The notes beneath the pieces are model-generated. The model had not been told where the DNA came from. It made no database searches and saw nothing but the letters and a program-made list of their open reading frames with translations. From the NCBI RefSeq assembly GCF_005937985.2, contig NZ_CP042172.1, positions 806,001 through 870,000 of the forward strand: a stretch of DNA of 64,000 nt. The letters are read 5' to 3'. This DNA is from Arthrobacter sp. KBS0702. GTDB lineage: Bacteria > Actinomycetota > Actinomycetes > Actinomycetales > Micrococcaceae. Both the position numbers and the translations under genes were made by a program. This document shows, piece after piece, positions 36,304 through 44,506 of the stretch (positions within the stretch are counted from its first letter, which is position 1; every line of letters starts with the position of its first letter).

Positions 36304-36909
36304 GTGAAAATAGCTGAACGGATAATTCTCGGAGACCTTAACAAATTTCAACACGGCGAAGCTTGGGAGCAAGCTGAAACCGAAATCGAGGCAGCAATTC
36401 ACGCTGTAGTCTGGCCTCCTGGGGCGATAGACTTTACGATCCAACCGGCACGGAAAGGTAACGGCGTTGTGCCAATAAAGGCAGAGTGCATGTCCTCTTT
36501 GAAGGCCGCCGGTTGGGAGGTAGAACGGAGGTTTGGGATACCAGGCGACGTGCGGCCTGGGCCCATTGACGCTCAGAAGGAAATCAACGGAGACGTAATT
36601 CTTCTAGAATGGGAGACGGGAAACATATCGTCGAGCCACAGGGCGCTCAACAAAATGGCGGTAGGAATTAAGTCCACAAATGCAATAGCCGGCGTACTCA
36701 TAGTCCCGAGCGCTGACTGCGCAAAGTATCTAACGGACCGCATTGGAAATATCCGAGAGTTGCGACCATACTTTCCAATCTGGGAAGAGTGGGCGAGCTC
36801 ATATGGGTTTCTGGCGATCTACGTGGTGGAGCACGACAATGTTGACAGCGACGTTCAGCTCATCGGAAAAGGACTGGATGGGCGGGCTAGAGGAGCAGTC
36901 AGAGCCTAG
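36304..36909 (+). CDS. type II restriction endonuclease, BamHI family
   Basis: A 201-residue homologue of R.BamHI (213 residues), recognised by comparing the sequence with BamHI from memory. Shared blocks are NGVVPIK, GPID, the EWETGNISSSHR run, YLTDR and PYF, in the same order and spacing. The catalytic residues of BamHI (Glu77, Asp94, Glu111, Glu113) correspond to Glu74, Asp89, Glu102 and Glu104. The base-contact residues Asn116, Ser118, Arg122, Asp154 and Arg155 correspond to Asn107, Ser109, Arg113, Asp145 and Arg146. The predicted target is therefore GGATCC, cleaved after the first G; this is inference. The GTG at 36304 matches the N-terminal extent of BamHI. It ends 23 bases before the convergent methyltransferase gene. 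Confidence 0.88.
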   Translation: MKIAERIILGDLNKFQHGEAWEQAETEIEAAIHAVVWPPGAIDFTIQPARKGNGVVPIKAECMSSLKAAGWEVERRFGIPGDVRPGPIDAQKEINGDVILLEWETGNISSSHRALNKMAVGIKSTNAIAGVLIVPSADCAKYLTDRIGNIRELRPYFPIWEEWASSYGFLAIYVVEHDNVDSDVQLIGKGLDGRARGAVRA

Positions 36910-36932
36910 TGCCACGTGGGGATAACGGCGCC

Positions 36933-37769
36933 CTATGAAGCCTCGATTCTATCGAGGCGCTTCCGGGGTTTCCGTACGCTGTCTCCAGCATTGGGCATGT
37001 CTACGACATTTTCGACGCCAATGAGTCGATTCGTTATGTGGGAACAATCGCCGATTTCGACACCGATCCATCGTCGATGCATTTTCTCGGCAACGGCATA
37101 CGTCGTGCCGCTTCCGCCAAAAGGGTCGAAGACCATATCACCGGGAACGCTGGCGATAGTGAGAACCCGCTCCAACAACTTCTCACTGAGTTCGTTTGCT
37201 CCGCGGTTTTTAGTTCGTTTATGCCTCACTGGGGAAATGTCAAACCAGACATCGGTCAGATTGATCCCATCGGGATGCAGCTTATTACGATGCCCTCCGT
37301 AGTCCTTGATGTCTTTGCCGCAATGGCGGCAGACATCAATCGGGAGGCGCGGGCGCTCAAACGTCTTCGGCTTGCCTTTGGTGAAATACAACAGGGAGTA
37401 ATGGCTTGGATAGAGCTTCTTTTGGATTGGCAATCCGAATTTAATATCGATGGCAACCCAGTGTCGGAACAGCAACCCAAGATCCAGCATGCTTTGCCCG
37501 TTGCTTATGTTCCACTTGGGGAGGTTATAAAGGAAAAATGCCCCGCCTGGCGCCAGAACCCTGGCGCACTCCGTGATCCAGGCACGGCTCCAATCCAAGT
37601 ATTCATGCTCCTTCATTTCGTCGGTTATGCCCCTGCCGTAGTCCTTGCCGAGGTTGAACGGCGGATCAGCGAAAACGACGTCCACAGAATCGGACTCCAT
37701 TTCCGCAAGCAGATCCATGCAGTCGCCTCTGTATAACTTCCCCAGGTCGGTTGCGAGTTCCAGTTCCAA
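36933..37769 (-). CDS. site-specific DNA methyltransferase, beta class, partner of the BamHI-like nuclease
   Basis: A 278-residue amino-methyltransferase. The catalytic motif IV is DPPF (35-38) in VVFADPPFNLGKDY; the AdoMet motif I FDPFGGSGTT (214-223) comes last, the order of beta-class enzymes. Between them lies the target-recognition region with a possible zinc knuckle (Cys147-x-x-Cys150 ... His160 ... His165). DPPF is usual for N6-adenine enzymes, whereas N4-cytosine enzymes normally have SPPY, so GGATCC adenine methylation is a reasonable guess. The TTG at 37769 has GGAAGG six bases upstream and starts just before the conserved region; the open frame extends to 37856. Convergent with the endonuclease gene. 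Confidence 0.87.
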   Translation of the reverse strand: MELELATDLGKLYRGDCMDLLAEMESDSVDVVFADPPFNLGKDYGRGITDEMKEHEYLDWSRAWITECARVLAPGGAFFLYNLPKWNISNGQSMLDLGLLFRHWVAIDIKFGLPIQKKLYPSHYSLLYFTKGKPKTFERPRLPIDVCRHCGKDIKDYGGHRNKLHPDGINLTDVWFDISPVRHKRTKNRGANELSEKLLERVLTIASVPGDMVFDPFGGSGTTYAVAEKMHRRWIGVEIGDCSHITNRLIGVENVVDMPNAGDSVRKPRKRLDRIEAS

Positions 37770-38441
37770 GATGATCCTTCCAGCGGTGATGGAGTCCAAT
37801 GTAAAGCGGGGGTACGACGAAAGCAGCCCGCGCCGCCGGCGGCCCAGGGGCCTCAACCCGGTCCGAGTAAGACCGCGGCTGTTGACCCCGACGGCTTATC
37901 GGTGGACTGAGGCGCCCGGTTGGCGTCCCATGCGCTGTCGGGTTCCGGCGGACACCGTCGCGAACGGTCCACGAATAACCGCGCTGGCACCATGGAGCCA
38001 AGGAGACGCCGGCGCTCGATGCCTGCGTCGCAATCATCGCCTACGTGAAGGCGCAGAAGCCCTGCTAGTCCTGATGCAGATCTGACTCGAGGTCTGCAGC
38101 GATGCGAAACGCCGCGAGTACCCGCGGTCAGTTGAGGAAGGCTGTCCGTCGCTCATGACCTACCAGCTTAGTAGATCCCGACGGCTGTATCGTACACACA
38201 AGGCCGCCTAAGGGCCTGAAGGCAATTAACGGCTCTGCTTGCGCGCAGGCTGATCATGTGGTGGCTGCCAGCGGTATTTAAACCTGCTGGACGGAAGTGC
38301 TTAGATGTGCTTTGGGCGAAGCGGGACGAGCTAGTTTATGCACACGCGCGTTCGCGCAGTCTCAGGAGGCGGCCAGCTGATAGCGTGCGTGCAGAGGGCC
38401 GTTCCTACTTAGCGAGCCAACAGACTTTTGGGGAGGGAATC
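37770..38441. other. gap between methyltransferase and GHKL operon
   Basis: About 670 bases. A short plus-strand stretch ending at a TAG near 38070 reads HHGAKETPALDACVAIIAYV, which looks like the tail of a lost coding sequence, but it has stops on both sides. Nothing else is recognisable. The part just before 38442 should carry the promoter of the GHKL operon; GGGGAGGG is its ribosome-binding site. Confidence 0.4.
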
Positions 38442-39989
38442 GTGACTGAATCGGAATCGACCGTCAACGGGCGTAGCAATTCGGACGCAAGCAGGGGAGC
38501 CGAGAGCTTCGACGGCGAGATTCTTGTGGGCTCAAGGATTATCGACGACCTTAGCTCTGGCCTTTATAACAGTCCAGCCTCGTGCCTCAAGGAGCTGGTC
38601 AACAACAGCTATGACGCGGATGCAACCGTCGTTGAGGTGCTAATCAAGCCGGATGCAGAATTCATTGCTATTGAGGACAATGGCTGCGGAATGTCCAAGG
38701 CCGAATTCAGCACACACTTTAGTAGAATTTCTGAATCCCACAAGCGGGAAGGCTCTAGCTTCACCCCCTCAGGTCGTCCGAAGATTGGCAAAATCGGTAT
38801 TGGCTTCATTGCGGCTAACGAGCTATGTGATCGAATGGAGATTCACTCTACCAAAGAAGGTAGCCGTGAACGCCTGGTAGTCACCATTGACTTTGAAGTA
38901 ATGCGGACCAAATCACCAGCAGAACGCAAGGAAGGGGCCGAGAACTATAAAAAAGGAGACTATTCAGGCGTAGTAACTTTCGATGCCGATCCGGGCGAGC
39001 ACTACACTAAAATCTATCTTAAGGATGTGCGAGAATCGGCTCGTGAGATTATGGCCGGCGCCGAGCCGCCTCGGGAAGACATGGCCTATAAGTCATTCTA
39101 CGGGCTCAAGCCGGAAACTATCGCGGATAATCTGGCGCATCTTAAGTCTTGGTCGGAACTGGACGAATATAGCAAAACAATGCTTGGCGTTGCTTTGAAT
39201 GTACCTGTTGCCTATCCCGGTGGTTGGTTGGGAGAAGATCCTCCGAACGAGGTCCTTGACTTGGCCGATCATGTAACGCAGCTTAGATTTAGCGTAAATT
39301 ATGATGGCACCCCGCTGTATAAACCGATCGTCTTACGAAGCGATGCCCGTAAATCTAAGATGATAACTCGACCGGTCGTGTACGAAGGTAAGAATGTTTC
39401 GTTGCGGGGATACTTTCATGCGACTCACGGTATGCTTCGACCAGAAGATCTTAATGGAGTCTTAATTCGCATAAGGAATGCGGCTGTTGGTGAGTATATT
39501 CGAGACTTCTTGGGATATCCCTCAAGTACGGGCCAGCTGTTCCAGCGATGGGTGAGCGCGGAAATCTATGTGGATGACAGGTTGGAAGATGCTCTCAACA
39601 TAGATAGAAGGACTCTTCGTGAGACCCATGATGCATATGTGGAGCTTCGGGAGTGGTTGCATGATGAGCTGTCAGCTTTTATTAAGCAGGTTCGCAGGGA
39701 GCTGTATTCTGAACCCTCGAAGAAGAGGTCCGTCGAGCGCGGTAGGGCGGCCGCAACTGCGCTGGCCGAAGTAGCCTCCCTAGCGGAAAATCGGATTTCC
39801 GTTACGGCCCGAAACGAGGTGGTCGAAGCCACGTTGCTCGGTGACCTTTCCCCTGGCCGTCATAAGTCGCCGCGGACCTTCTCCGTGGCTGAGGTTTTTG
39901 AGATGGCGATCAAAGTGGCGGCCGATACACTTCCACGTCCTCTTGCTGAAGCATATATCGCCGAATTTTCTCGCCGGATGAAGGGATGA
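38442..39989 (+). CDS. MORC/HSP90-like GHKL ATPase
   Basis: A 515-residue protein. The Bergerat ATP-binding fold is clear: N-box ELVNNSYDADA (51-61), G1 box DNGCGM (79-84), and the G2 loop GKIGIGF (116-122). The preceding ILVGSRIIDDLSSGLYNSPASCLK matches the start of MORC/HSP90-like rather than sensor-kinase ATPases. The rest (about 200-515) contains no recognisable transducer, HTH or nuclease domain and ends in a helical region. The GTG at 38442 is preceded by GGGGAGGGAATC. Its stop overlaps the next ATG (ATGA), so the two proteins are translationally coupled. Codon third positions are visibly more A/T-rich than in chromosomal neighbours, suggesting horizontal transfer. Confidence 0.82.
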   Translation: MTESESTVNGRSNSDASRGAESFDGEILVGSRIIDDLSSGLYNSPASCLKELVNNSYDADATVVEVLIKPDAEFIAIEDNGCGMSKAEFSTHFSRISESHKREGSSFTPSGRPKIGKIGIGFIAANELCDRMEIHSTKEGSRERLVVTIDFEVMRTKSPAERKEGAENYKKGDYSGVVTFDADPGEHYTKIYLKDVRESAREIMAGAEPPREDMAYKSFYGLKPETIADNLAHLKSWSELDEYSKTMLGVALNVPVAYPGGWLGEDPPNEVLDLADHVTQLRFSVNYDGTPLYKPIVLRSDARKSKMITRPVVYEGKNVSLRGYFHATHGMLRPEDLNGVLIRIRNAAVGEYIRDFLGYPSSTGQLFQRWVSAEIYVDDRLEDALNIDRRTLRETHDAYVELREWLHDELSAFIKQVRRELYSEPSKKRSVERGRAAATALAEVASLAENRISVTARNEVVEATLLGDLSPGRHKSPRTFSVAEVFEMAIKVAADTLPRPLAEAYIAEFSRRMKG

Positions 39990-40939
39990 ACGCGCTGCCG
40001 CCGGCCGATCGTGCCATAGATTTGGCCATGGCCTCAGCTTCGGAATCCAAAAACTACATACGCAGTCGCTGGATTCAGGAGATTAATCGCAGACGGGTCG
40101 GTCACGACTCCGGGGTCCTTTATGTAACTCTTTGCGGCGCTCATGGGCTCGACATCAGCGCGCTAATCGACGCTGGTGTCATTGGGCTGACGGAGAATGA
40201 TTCAATCGCGGCTGCTGATGCCGGGCTAGTTGTCGCATATGAAAAGAACATGCCTGCGGTCGCCGCCGTTAAGAGGAAGTTTCCCGGCCTCAAGGTCGTG
40301 GAAAGTGATATACATGAGAAGTTACGCGTGGGCGCGCTTTTTGCGAGCCCGAGTAGAGAAGACAAGCAAATTTTCCGGGCCCCGGTGATAAATCTGGATT
40401 ATGACGGAAATGTTCGAATCCAGGACGGTAAGTCGCCGTTCGTGGAAGCAGCTGTCCGACTAGCCGAATTTCATGCCTCTGACATGAAGTCATGGTCACT
40501 GCTGATAACGGCTAATGCTTCCATCTCGTGGGACGAAGATGGTCAGAAATGGGCTAAGTCTTTCCTCTCTCAATATCTTGAAGAGGAGCTGGTTCTTTCC
40601 CAGAAGGTTCAAAGTGACGTTCGCTTCCTGGCTGAGGATTGCGATCTCCGACAAGTCGACTTTGACGTCCAGCAATATATTGTGTCCATATTCCTACCGC
40701 TGCGACTAGCGGACGACTTGGTGTCGCGTCACTGGCTTGTTTCACCGTCCTCGGTCTTCGTCTATTCCGGAGGCGGTGGTGCCCCGATGGTTTCTTGGAT
40801 CTTGAGCATCGATCATGATCCAAGTGCCCCCGCTAACCGGCTTCGGCTGCTGAAACAATTGCCACAAACGCTGATGGCTTGCGTAGAAGATTTACGTGAG
40901 TCTGGGGGTGCGGACGGCTCAGACGTAGCCGAGCGATGA
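39986..40939 (+). CDS. Rossmann-like (methyltransferase-like) partner of the GHKL ATPase
   Basis: A 317-residue soluble protein, not assigned to a named family. Residues 44-140 look like a class I methyltransferase core: a motif I-like strand and loop YVTLCGAHGLDI (46-57), an acidic post-I strand VVAYEKN (83-88), a motif II-like VVESDI (104-109), and APVINLDYDG (132-141) in the place of catalytic motif IV. The glycine-rich loop is unusual (CGAHG in place of GxGxG), so AdoMet binding is uncertain. The C-terminal half has alternating helices and strands with no landmark. It is translationally coupled to the GHKL ATPase gene (four-base overlap), implying a stoichiometric complex or shared pathway. 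Shares the lower GC of that gene. Confidence 0.6.
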   Translation: MNALPPADRAIDLAMASASESKNYIRSRWIQEINRRRVGHDSGVLYVTLCGAHGLDISALIDAGVIGLTENDSIAAADAGLVVAYEKNMPAVAAVKRKFPGLKVVESDIHEKLRVGALFASPSREDKQIFRAPVINLDYDGNVRIQDGKSPFVEAAVRLAEFHASDMKSWSLLITANASISWDEDGQKWAKSFLSQYLEEELVLSQKVQSDVRFLAEDCDLRQVDFDVQQYIVSIFLPLRLADDLVSRHWLVSPSSVFVYSGGGGAPMVSWILSIDHDPSAPANRLRLLKQLPQTLMACVEDLRESGGADGSDVAER

Positions 40940-41211
40940 GATACTGCGACACCCAGCCACGCCGCCGCGCGTCCGACAAGTGCCACCAAGGGCGAATGTC
41001 GGCACGAAGAACCACAGAGTGGAGGTCCTCGAGCCGTATTGGGTAGGTCATCATTCGCTGCGAGCCTTAGTTCTCGACCGCGAGTGCACGACTAGCTGCC
41101 GATCGTCCTGGCCGACCTGGTGGAGCAGGGGTTCGACACCCTCATCAACCACAAGGACACGGCCGTGATGTGCTGGTGCATCCGTAGCGGCCGGAGCTTG
41201 GAAACCTCGCG
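40940..41211. other. right edge of the island, possible gene relics
   Basis: 272 bases between the GHKL operon and the flavoprotein gene. On the plus strand a stop-bounded stretch after 41100 reads LADLVEQGFDTLINHKDTAV, with good GC3 codon use, and on the minus strand a short frame begins MTYPIRLEDLHSVVL near 41051. Both look like pieces of coding sequence without complete genes. No integrase or flanking direct repeat was identified. Confidence 0.3.
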
Positions 41212-42477
41212 TCACCGCCCCGCGATATGGCCCGCCACGAACTCCGCGTCGTCGCCCACCACGGCCAACGTCGCCGACAGGTGCTTCGTGAGCCAGGGCA
41301 GGCCCACGGCGTAGAGGCCCGGGACCTCGGTGACGCCGCGGCTGTGCCGCGGGTAGTTCCGCTCGTCGAGGACCGGGACGTCGAGGAAGCCGAAGTCCAG
41401 GCCGTAGCCGGTGCACCAGATGACTGCGGTGACGCCCTCAGTCGTCAGGTTGAGCCGCGCCCCCGATTCTGGGGGCAGCCAGTCGTCCGCCGGCGTGGGC
41501 TCTGCGGGCGGGGCGTCGATGCCTGCCGCGGCGATGTAGGCGTCGGCCATCCGCCCCAGCCGCGCATCGAACCCCGCCTCTACCAGCGCGAGGCGTTCGG
41601 GGAGATCATCGCTGAAGACGAGGGCGCCGTCGTCCGTTCCCTCATACCGGGCGTGCAGGCGGACTCCCCGGCGGCCGAGGTCGCGAAGGTGGATGCTGTG
41701 GCCGCCGCCGTTGCCGGAGATCAGCGGGTTGCACATGAACCGCGCGGCCGGCGAGGGCAGCTGGTCCGCCTGGAGGCCGTTGATGCCGAACTCGGGGCCG
41801 TGCAGGTTGAGCTGCAGGATCCAGAAGAAAACATCCTGGCCGCGGTACCGCCGCGGAGCCTCGGGGCAGGTCGCGACGGCAAGGTGGACCTCCCGGCCGG
41901 CGTCGAGCAGGTCCTCCGTGATCTGGCCGCCGGACTGCCCGGTACCCACCACCAGCACGGCGCCGTCGGGAAGTTGCTGCGCGTTGCGGTAGTCGTGACT
42001 GTGCAGCTGAAGGATGTGCCGGGGGAGTGCCGCGGCCGACGCCGGGATTCGCGGACGCTGGAAGGCGCCGTTCGCGAGGACCACGTTCCGTGCGAGCCAG
42101 CGGCCCTGGTTGGTCTCTATGGTGAAGCCGCCGTCGACGACGCCGACCCGGGTCACCTCCGTACCGAGCCGGACCGGCGCCTTGATCCGCTCGGCGTAGT
42201 CACGGAACAGCCCGATCACCTCGTCGCGGGGGAGGAAGGCGTCCGGCTCGGGACCGTCGTAGACCAGCTCCGGCAACAGGAACGCAAAGTTCGGGGTGTT
42301 CAGGTAGAACGAATCCCAGCGGTCCTGCCAGGCGCCGCCCAGTTCCGGCCGCTGTTCCAGCAGTTGATGGTCGACGCCGTTCCGGCTCAGCCAGTAGCTG
42401 GTCGCCAGGCCGGCCTGCCCCGCGCCGATCACCAGGGTGTCGACCTCGTGGACTGGCTCTGCGCCGGGGGAGGGCAC
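41212..42477 (-). CDS. CzcO-like flavin-dependent monooxygenase / NAD(P)-binding flavoprotein
   Basis: A 421-residue two-dinucleotide-binding flavoprotein. The N-terminal FAD motif is VIGAGQAGLATSYWL (GxGxxG), with the GGAWQDRWDSFYLNTPN segment typical of the YUCCA/CzcO/FMO group. The second, NAD(P)H-binding motif is VVGTGQSGGQITEDL. An ATP/GD-like WCTGYGLDFGFL follows near the C-terminus. Similar proteins are annotated as potassium or cation-efflux-associated flavoproteins or Baeyer-Villiger type enzymes; the substrate is unknown. The GTG start lies 2 bases after the stop of the TfoX gene, so the two genes form an operon. Confidence 0.88.
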   Translation of the reverse strand: MPSPGAEPVHEVDTLVIGAGQAGLATSYWLSRNGVDHQLLEQRPELGGAWQDRWDSFYLNTPNFAFLLPELVYDGPEPDAFLPRDEVIGLFRDYAERIKAPVRLGTEVTRVGVVDGGFTIETNQGRWLARNVVLANGAFQRPRIPASAAALPRHILQLHSHDYRNAQQLPDGAVLVVGTGQSGGQITEDLLDAGREVHLAVATCPEAPRRYRGQDVFFWILQLNLHGPEFGINGLQADQLPSPAARFMCNPLISGNGGGHSIHLRDLGRRGVRLHARYEGTDDGALVFSDDLPERLALVEAGFDARLGRMADAYIAAAGIDAPPAEPTPADDWLPPESGARLNLTTEGVTAVIWCTGYGLDFGFLDVPVLDERNYPRHSRGVTEVPGLYAVGLPWLTKHLSATLAVVGDDAEFVAGHIAGR

Positions 42478-42479
42478 GG

Positions 42480-42866
42480 CTACTTCTTGGAAACCCTTGC
42501 GGACTTCGGAGCCTTGGTGGTCTTCGGCGGCAGCCCGGCCACGTACTCGAACGCCTTTTCCACCCAGACCCTGGCGCGCGCTTCGTCGTCGCCGTCGCCG
42601 TTCCAGATCTCCGGCAGCCCGGTGTAGCCGCCCATGGGGCGCTCGGCCGGCCCGAACGGAACGGTCCGCTCGGTGCGTTCGAGCGTCGCTTTGTCCGCCT
42701 CGGAGAGCTTCACCCCGATGGTGGGGCCGAACAGGCCGGCGAACATGTTGCCGTTCACGAACGCCCCGAGGTTCCCGAACATCGGCTTGATGACCACCTC
42801 GGGAGTCTCCGGCACCACAGCGCGGAAGCGGGCCTTGTCGGCGTCGGACGCTTTCGGCATTTCCAT
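42480..42866 (-). CDS. TfoX/Sxy N-terminal domain protein
   Basis: A 128-residue protein of the TfoX N-terminal domain family. The conserved core is VVIKPMFGNLGAFVNGNMFAGLFG..IGVKLSEAD, with PMGGYTGLPE later. In proteobacteria the domain belongs to a competence regulator; in Actinobacteria such stand-alone proteins have no proven role. A Lys-rich C-terminus (TTKAPKSARVSKK) may bind nucleic acid. The ATG at 42866 has GGAGGTGCTC directly upstream; an in-frame GTG at 42893 is less likely. First gene of a two-gene operon with the flavoprotein. Confidence 0.85.
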   Translation of the reverse strand: MEMPKASDADKARFRAVVPETPEVVIKPMFGNLGAFVNGNMFAGLFGPTIGVKLSEADKATLERTERTVPFGPAERPMGGYTGLPEIWNGDGDDEARARVWVEKAFEYVAGLPPKTTKAPKSARVSKK

Positions 42867-43176
42867 GAGCACCTCCGGGACGCTGCGGGCCACGAGTGGG
42901 CTTTCCTGCAGGATATGCCCGCCACCGGGCGCGGTACAGGCCGCCGATGTGCAGCCGCGTTATCGGTGATCGGATTTCCCATCGATGATCCCAGCATTCG
43001 GCCGCGACTCCTCAGTTGGCAGGCTGCCCTTGTCCGTCTGGACCCTATGTCGCGGGATGTCATCAGGAGCCGCTCGCGCCACCGACGGCTGCGGCGCAAG
43101 TTGAGGTTGGTTCGTCGACGGCCCAGGTAACGGTTGGGGTGTTCACATAACCGGTCCTGCTTGGAACAATGTCGGC
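42867..43176. other. divergent intergenic region
   Basis: 310 bases between the TfoX and small membrane protein genes. A plus-strand frame (43130 end) has an Arg-rich tail but no start signal, and was not accepted as a gene. CATAAC near 43146-43151 could be a -10 element of the membrane protein gene; evidence is weak. Confidence 0.35.
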
Positions 43177-43533
43177 ATGGCACGGATTATCCGGTTCCTG
43201 TTGTTCCTGGCAGCCATGGCCTACCTGATCGTGGCAACCTGGCTGTTCGTCGTCGCGCTCGTCATTACAGTGGCGGTCGTCGGGCATGTGCGCGGCAGGC
43301 GCCGGGTCGCCCAGCGCGCTGCCATGGCAGCAAAGCTCCACCGTCCACCCACCCCGCACTCTCTACCGCGCCCGGCGCCGATCGCCGCCCCGGCATCTGC
43401 CTATCTGCGCCGGTGGTCTGTCCAGCGCCGGCGGTACGTCGCCGGTGACAAGGACGACTGGGACAAGGCCTTCAGGGACGCCGAGCTTGGGGCGCAGGTT
43501 AGCCTCGCCGGGCCGGGCGCCTACCTGAGGTAG
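43177..43533 (+). CDS. small membrane protein of unknown function
   Basis: A 118-residue protein. A strongly hydrophobic N-terminus of about 35 residues (IIRFLLFLAAMAYLIVATWLF...VITVAVVG), long enough for one long or two short helices, is followed by a positively charged cytoplasmic tail (VRGRRRVAQR), a Pro-rich linker, and a short acidic region. No recognised domain. The positive-inside rule places the tail in the cytoplasm. A weak GGAAC element lies upstream of the ATG. It converges with the HAD gene 63 bases downstream. Confidence 0.55.
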   Translation: MARIIRFLLFLAAMAYLIVATWLFVVALVITVAVVGHVRGRRRVAQRAAMAAKLHRPPTPHSLPRPAPIAAPASAYLRRWSVQRRRYVAGDKDDWDKAFRDAELGAQVSLAGPGAYLR

Positions 43534-43596
43534 CACGGGTCCCGCTGGGTGGTTCAGGCATCGCTGGGCAACCCGGCGCAACCTGCGGTGGCCAGT

Positions 43597-44343
43597 TCAG
43601 GCCTCGAGCTCGTGGGCAAGTTCGGCGATGCTCGACGCCGAGAGGTCCCAATCGCTCTCCGGCGTCAGATCCGCAACCTGGCCAGGGCCGTATTCGGTGG
43701 GGCGGGCGATGAACGCCGTCGCCAGCCCGGCCTCCCGGGCAGCACGCAGGTCGTTGTTGTGGGCGGCCACGAGCATCACTTCCCCAGGCCTGAGGTCCAG
43801 GAATTCCGCGGTCCTAAGGTAGGCCGTCGGCAGTGGCTTGTACGTGCGCGTCATGTCCGAGCCGATGATGACGTCCCACGGAAGGCCGGCGTTTCTGGCC
43901 ATGTCCAACAGCAGTGAGGTGTTGCCATTGGAGAGAGGGCCCACGATGTAGCTACGGCGGATGGCGGCCAGTCCCGCCAAGCTGTCCGGCCACGGCGGCA
44001 GCCGGTGCCAGGATTTGTTCAGCTCGTCAAGGGTTCCGGCGTCCACCCGGTCCGGATCGAAGCCGTGGCGGCGGAGCACCGGATCCAGGTTTTCGCGGTG
44101 GAGTGTGTCCAGGGTGGCGAATGCGCGGGATCCGGAGCGGATGGCCTCCATTGCCGGCTGGTAGAGGGCGCGCCAGTCATCGGCGAACGCCTCGGCGTCG
44201 AGATCCTGCCCGTGTGCCGCGGCGAAGGCGGCCGCCTGCCGGGCGACGCCAGCGCGCCAGTCCACCACTGTGCCGAAGGTGTCGAAGAGGACGGCGCGTA
44301 CCTCGCACCCGGTTGACGGTGAACGGTATGGCTGGAACTTCAT
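43597..44343 (-). CDS. haloacid dehalogenase type II-like HAD hydrolase
   Basis: A 248-residue HAD-superfamily protein. The nucleophile Asp21 is in LFDTFGTVVDW, the motif II Ser/Asn in PLSNGN, the motif III Lys in TRTYKPLP, and the motif IV in MLVAAHNNDLRAA. The DTFGTVVDW sequence and the helical cap of about 100 residues match L-2-haloacid dehalogenases, which release halide from 2-haloalkanoic acids; many homologues have other phosphatase substrates, so the reaction is not proven. The ATG at 44343 has AAAGGAG eight bases upstream, which sets the start; the frame is open much further upstream without coding character. Confidence 0.87.
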   Translation of the reverse strand: MKFQPYRSPSTGCEVRAVLFDTFGTVVDWRAGVARQAAAFAAAHGQDLDAEAFADDWRALYQPAMEAIRSGSRAFATLDTLHRENLDPVLRRHGFDPDRVDAGTLDELNKSWHRLPPWPDSLAGLAAIRRSYIVGPLSNGNTSLLLDMARNAGLPWDVIIGSDMTRTYKPLPTAYLRTAEFLDLRPGEVMLVAAHNNDLRAAREAGLATAFIARPTEYGPGQVADLTPESDWDLSASSIAELAHELEA

Positions 44344-44506
44344 AGCCTGTCTCCTTTGCGAGAGTTCGCTGAACGTTAGTCTGGCACTATACGCACCTTG
44401 CGCATTGGCGAAACGGCCGCGCCTTCTCTTCCCCGGTTCCTGCCCGCCTGAGCCGGGTTTCCAACTGTGTTCAGCGAGGAACCGCGCGGGGCCGGTCCCG
44501 GCCCGC

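Noticed and set aside
41115..41150. GGGGTTCGACACCC, another T-loop-like stretch near the right island edge
   Set aside because: Stem pairing is incomplete, there is no matching acceptor stem upstream, and the stretch lies in a possible coding relic.
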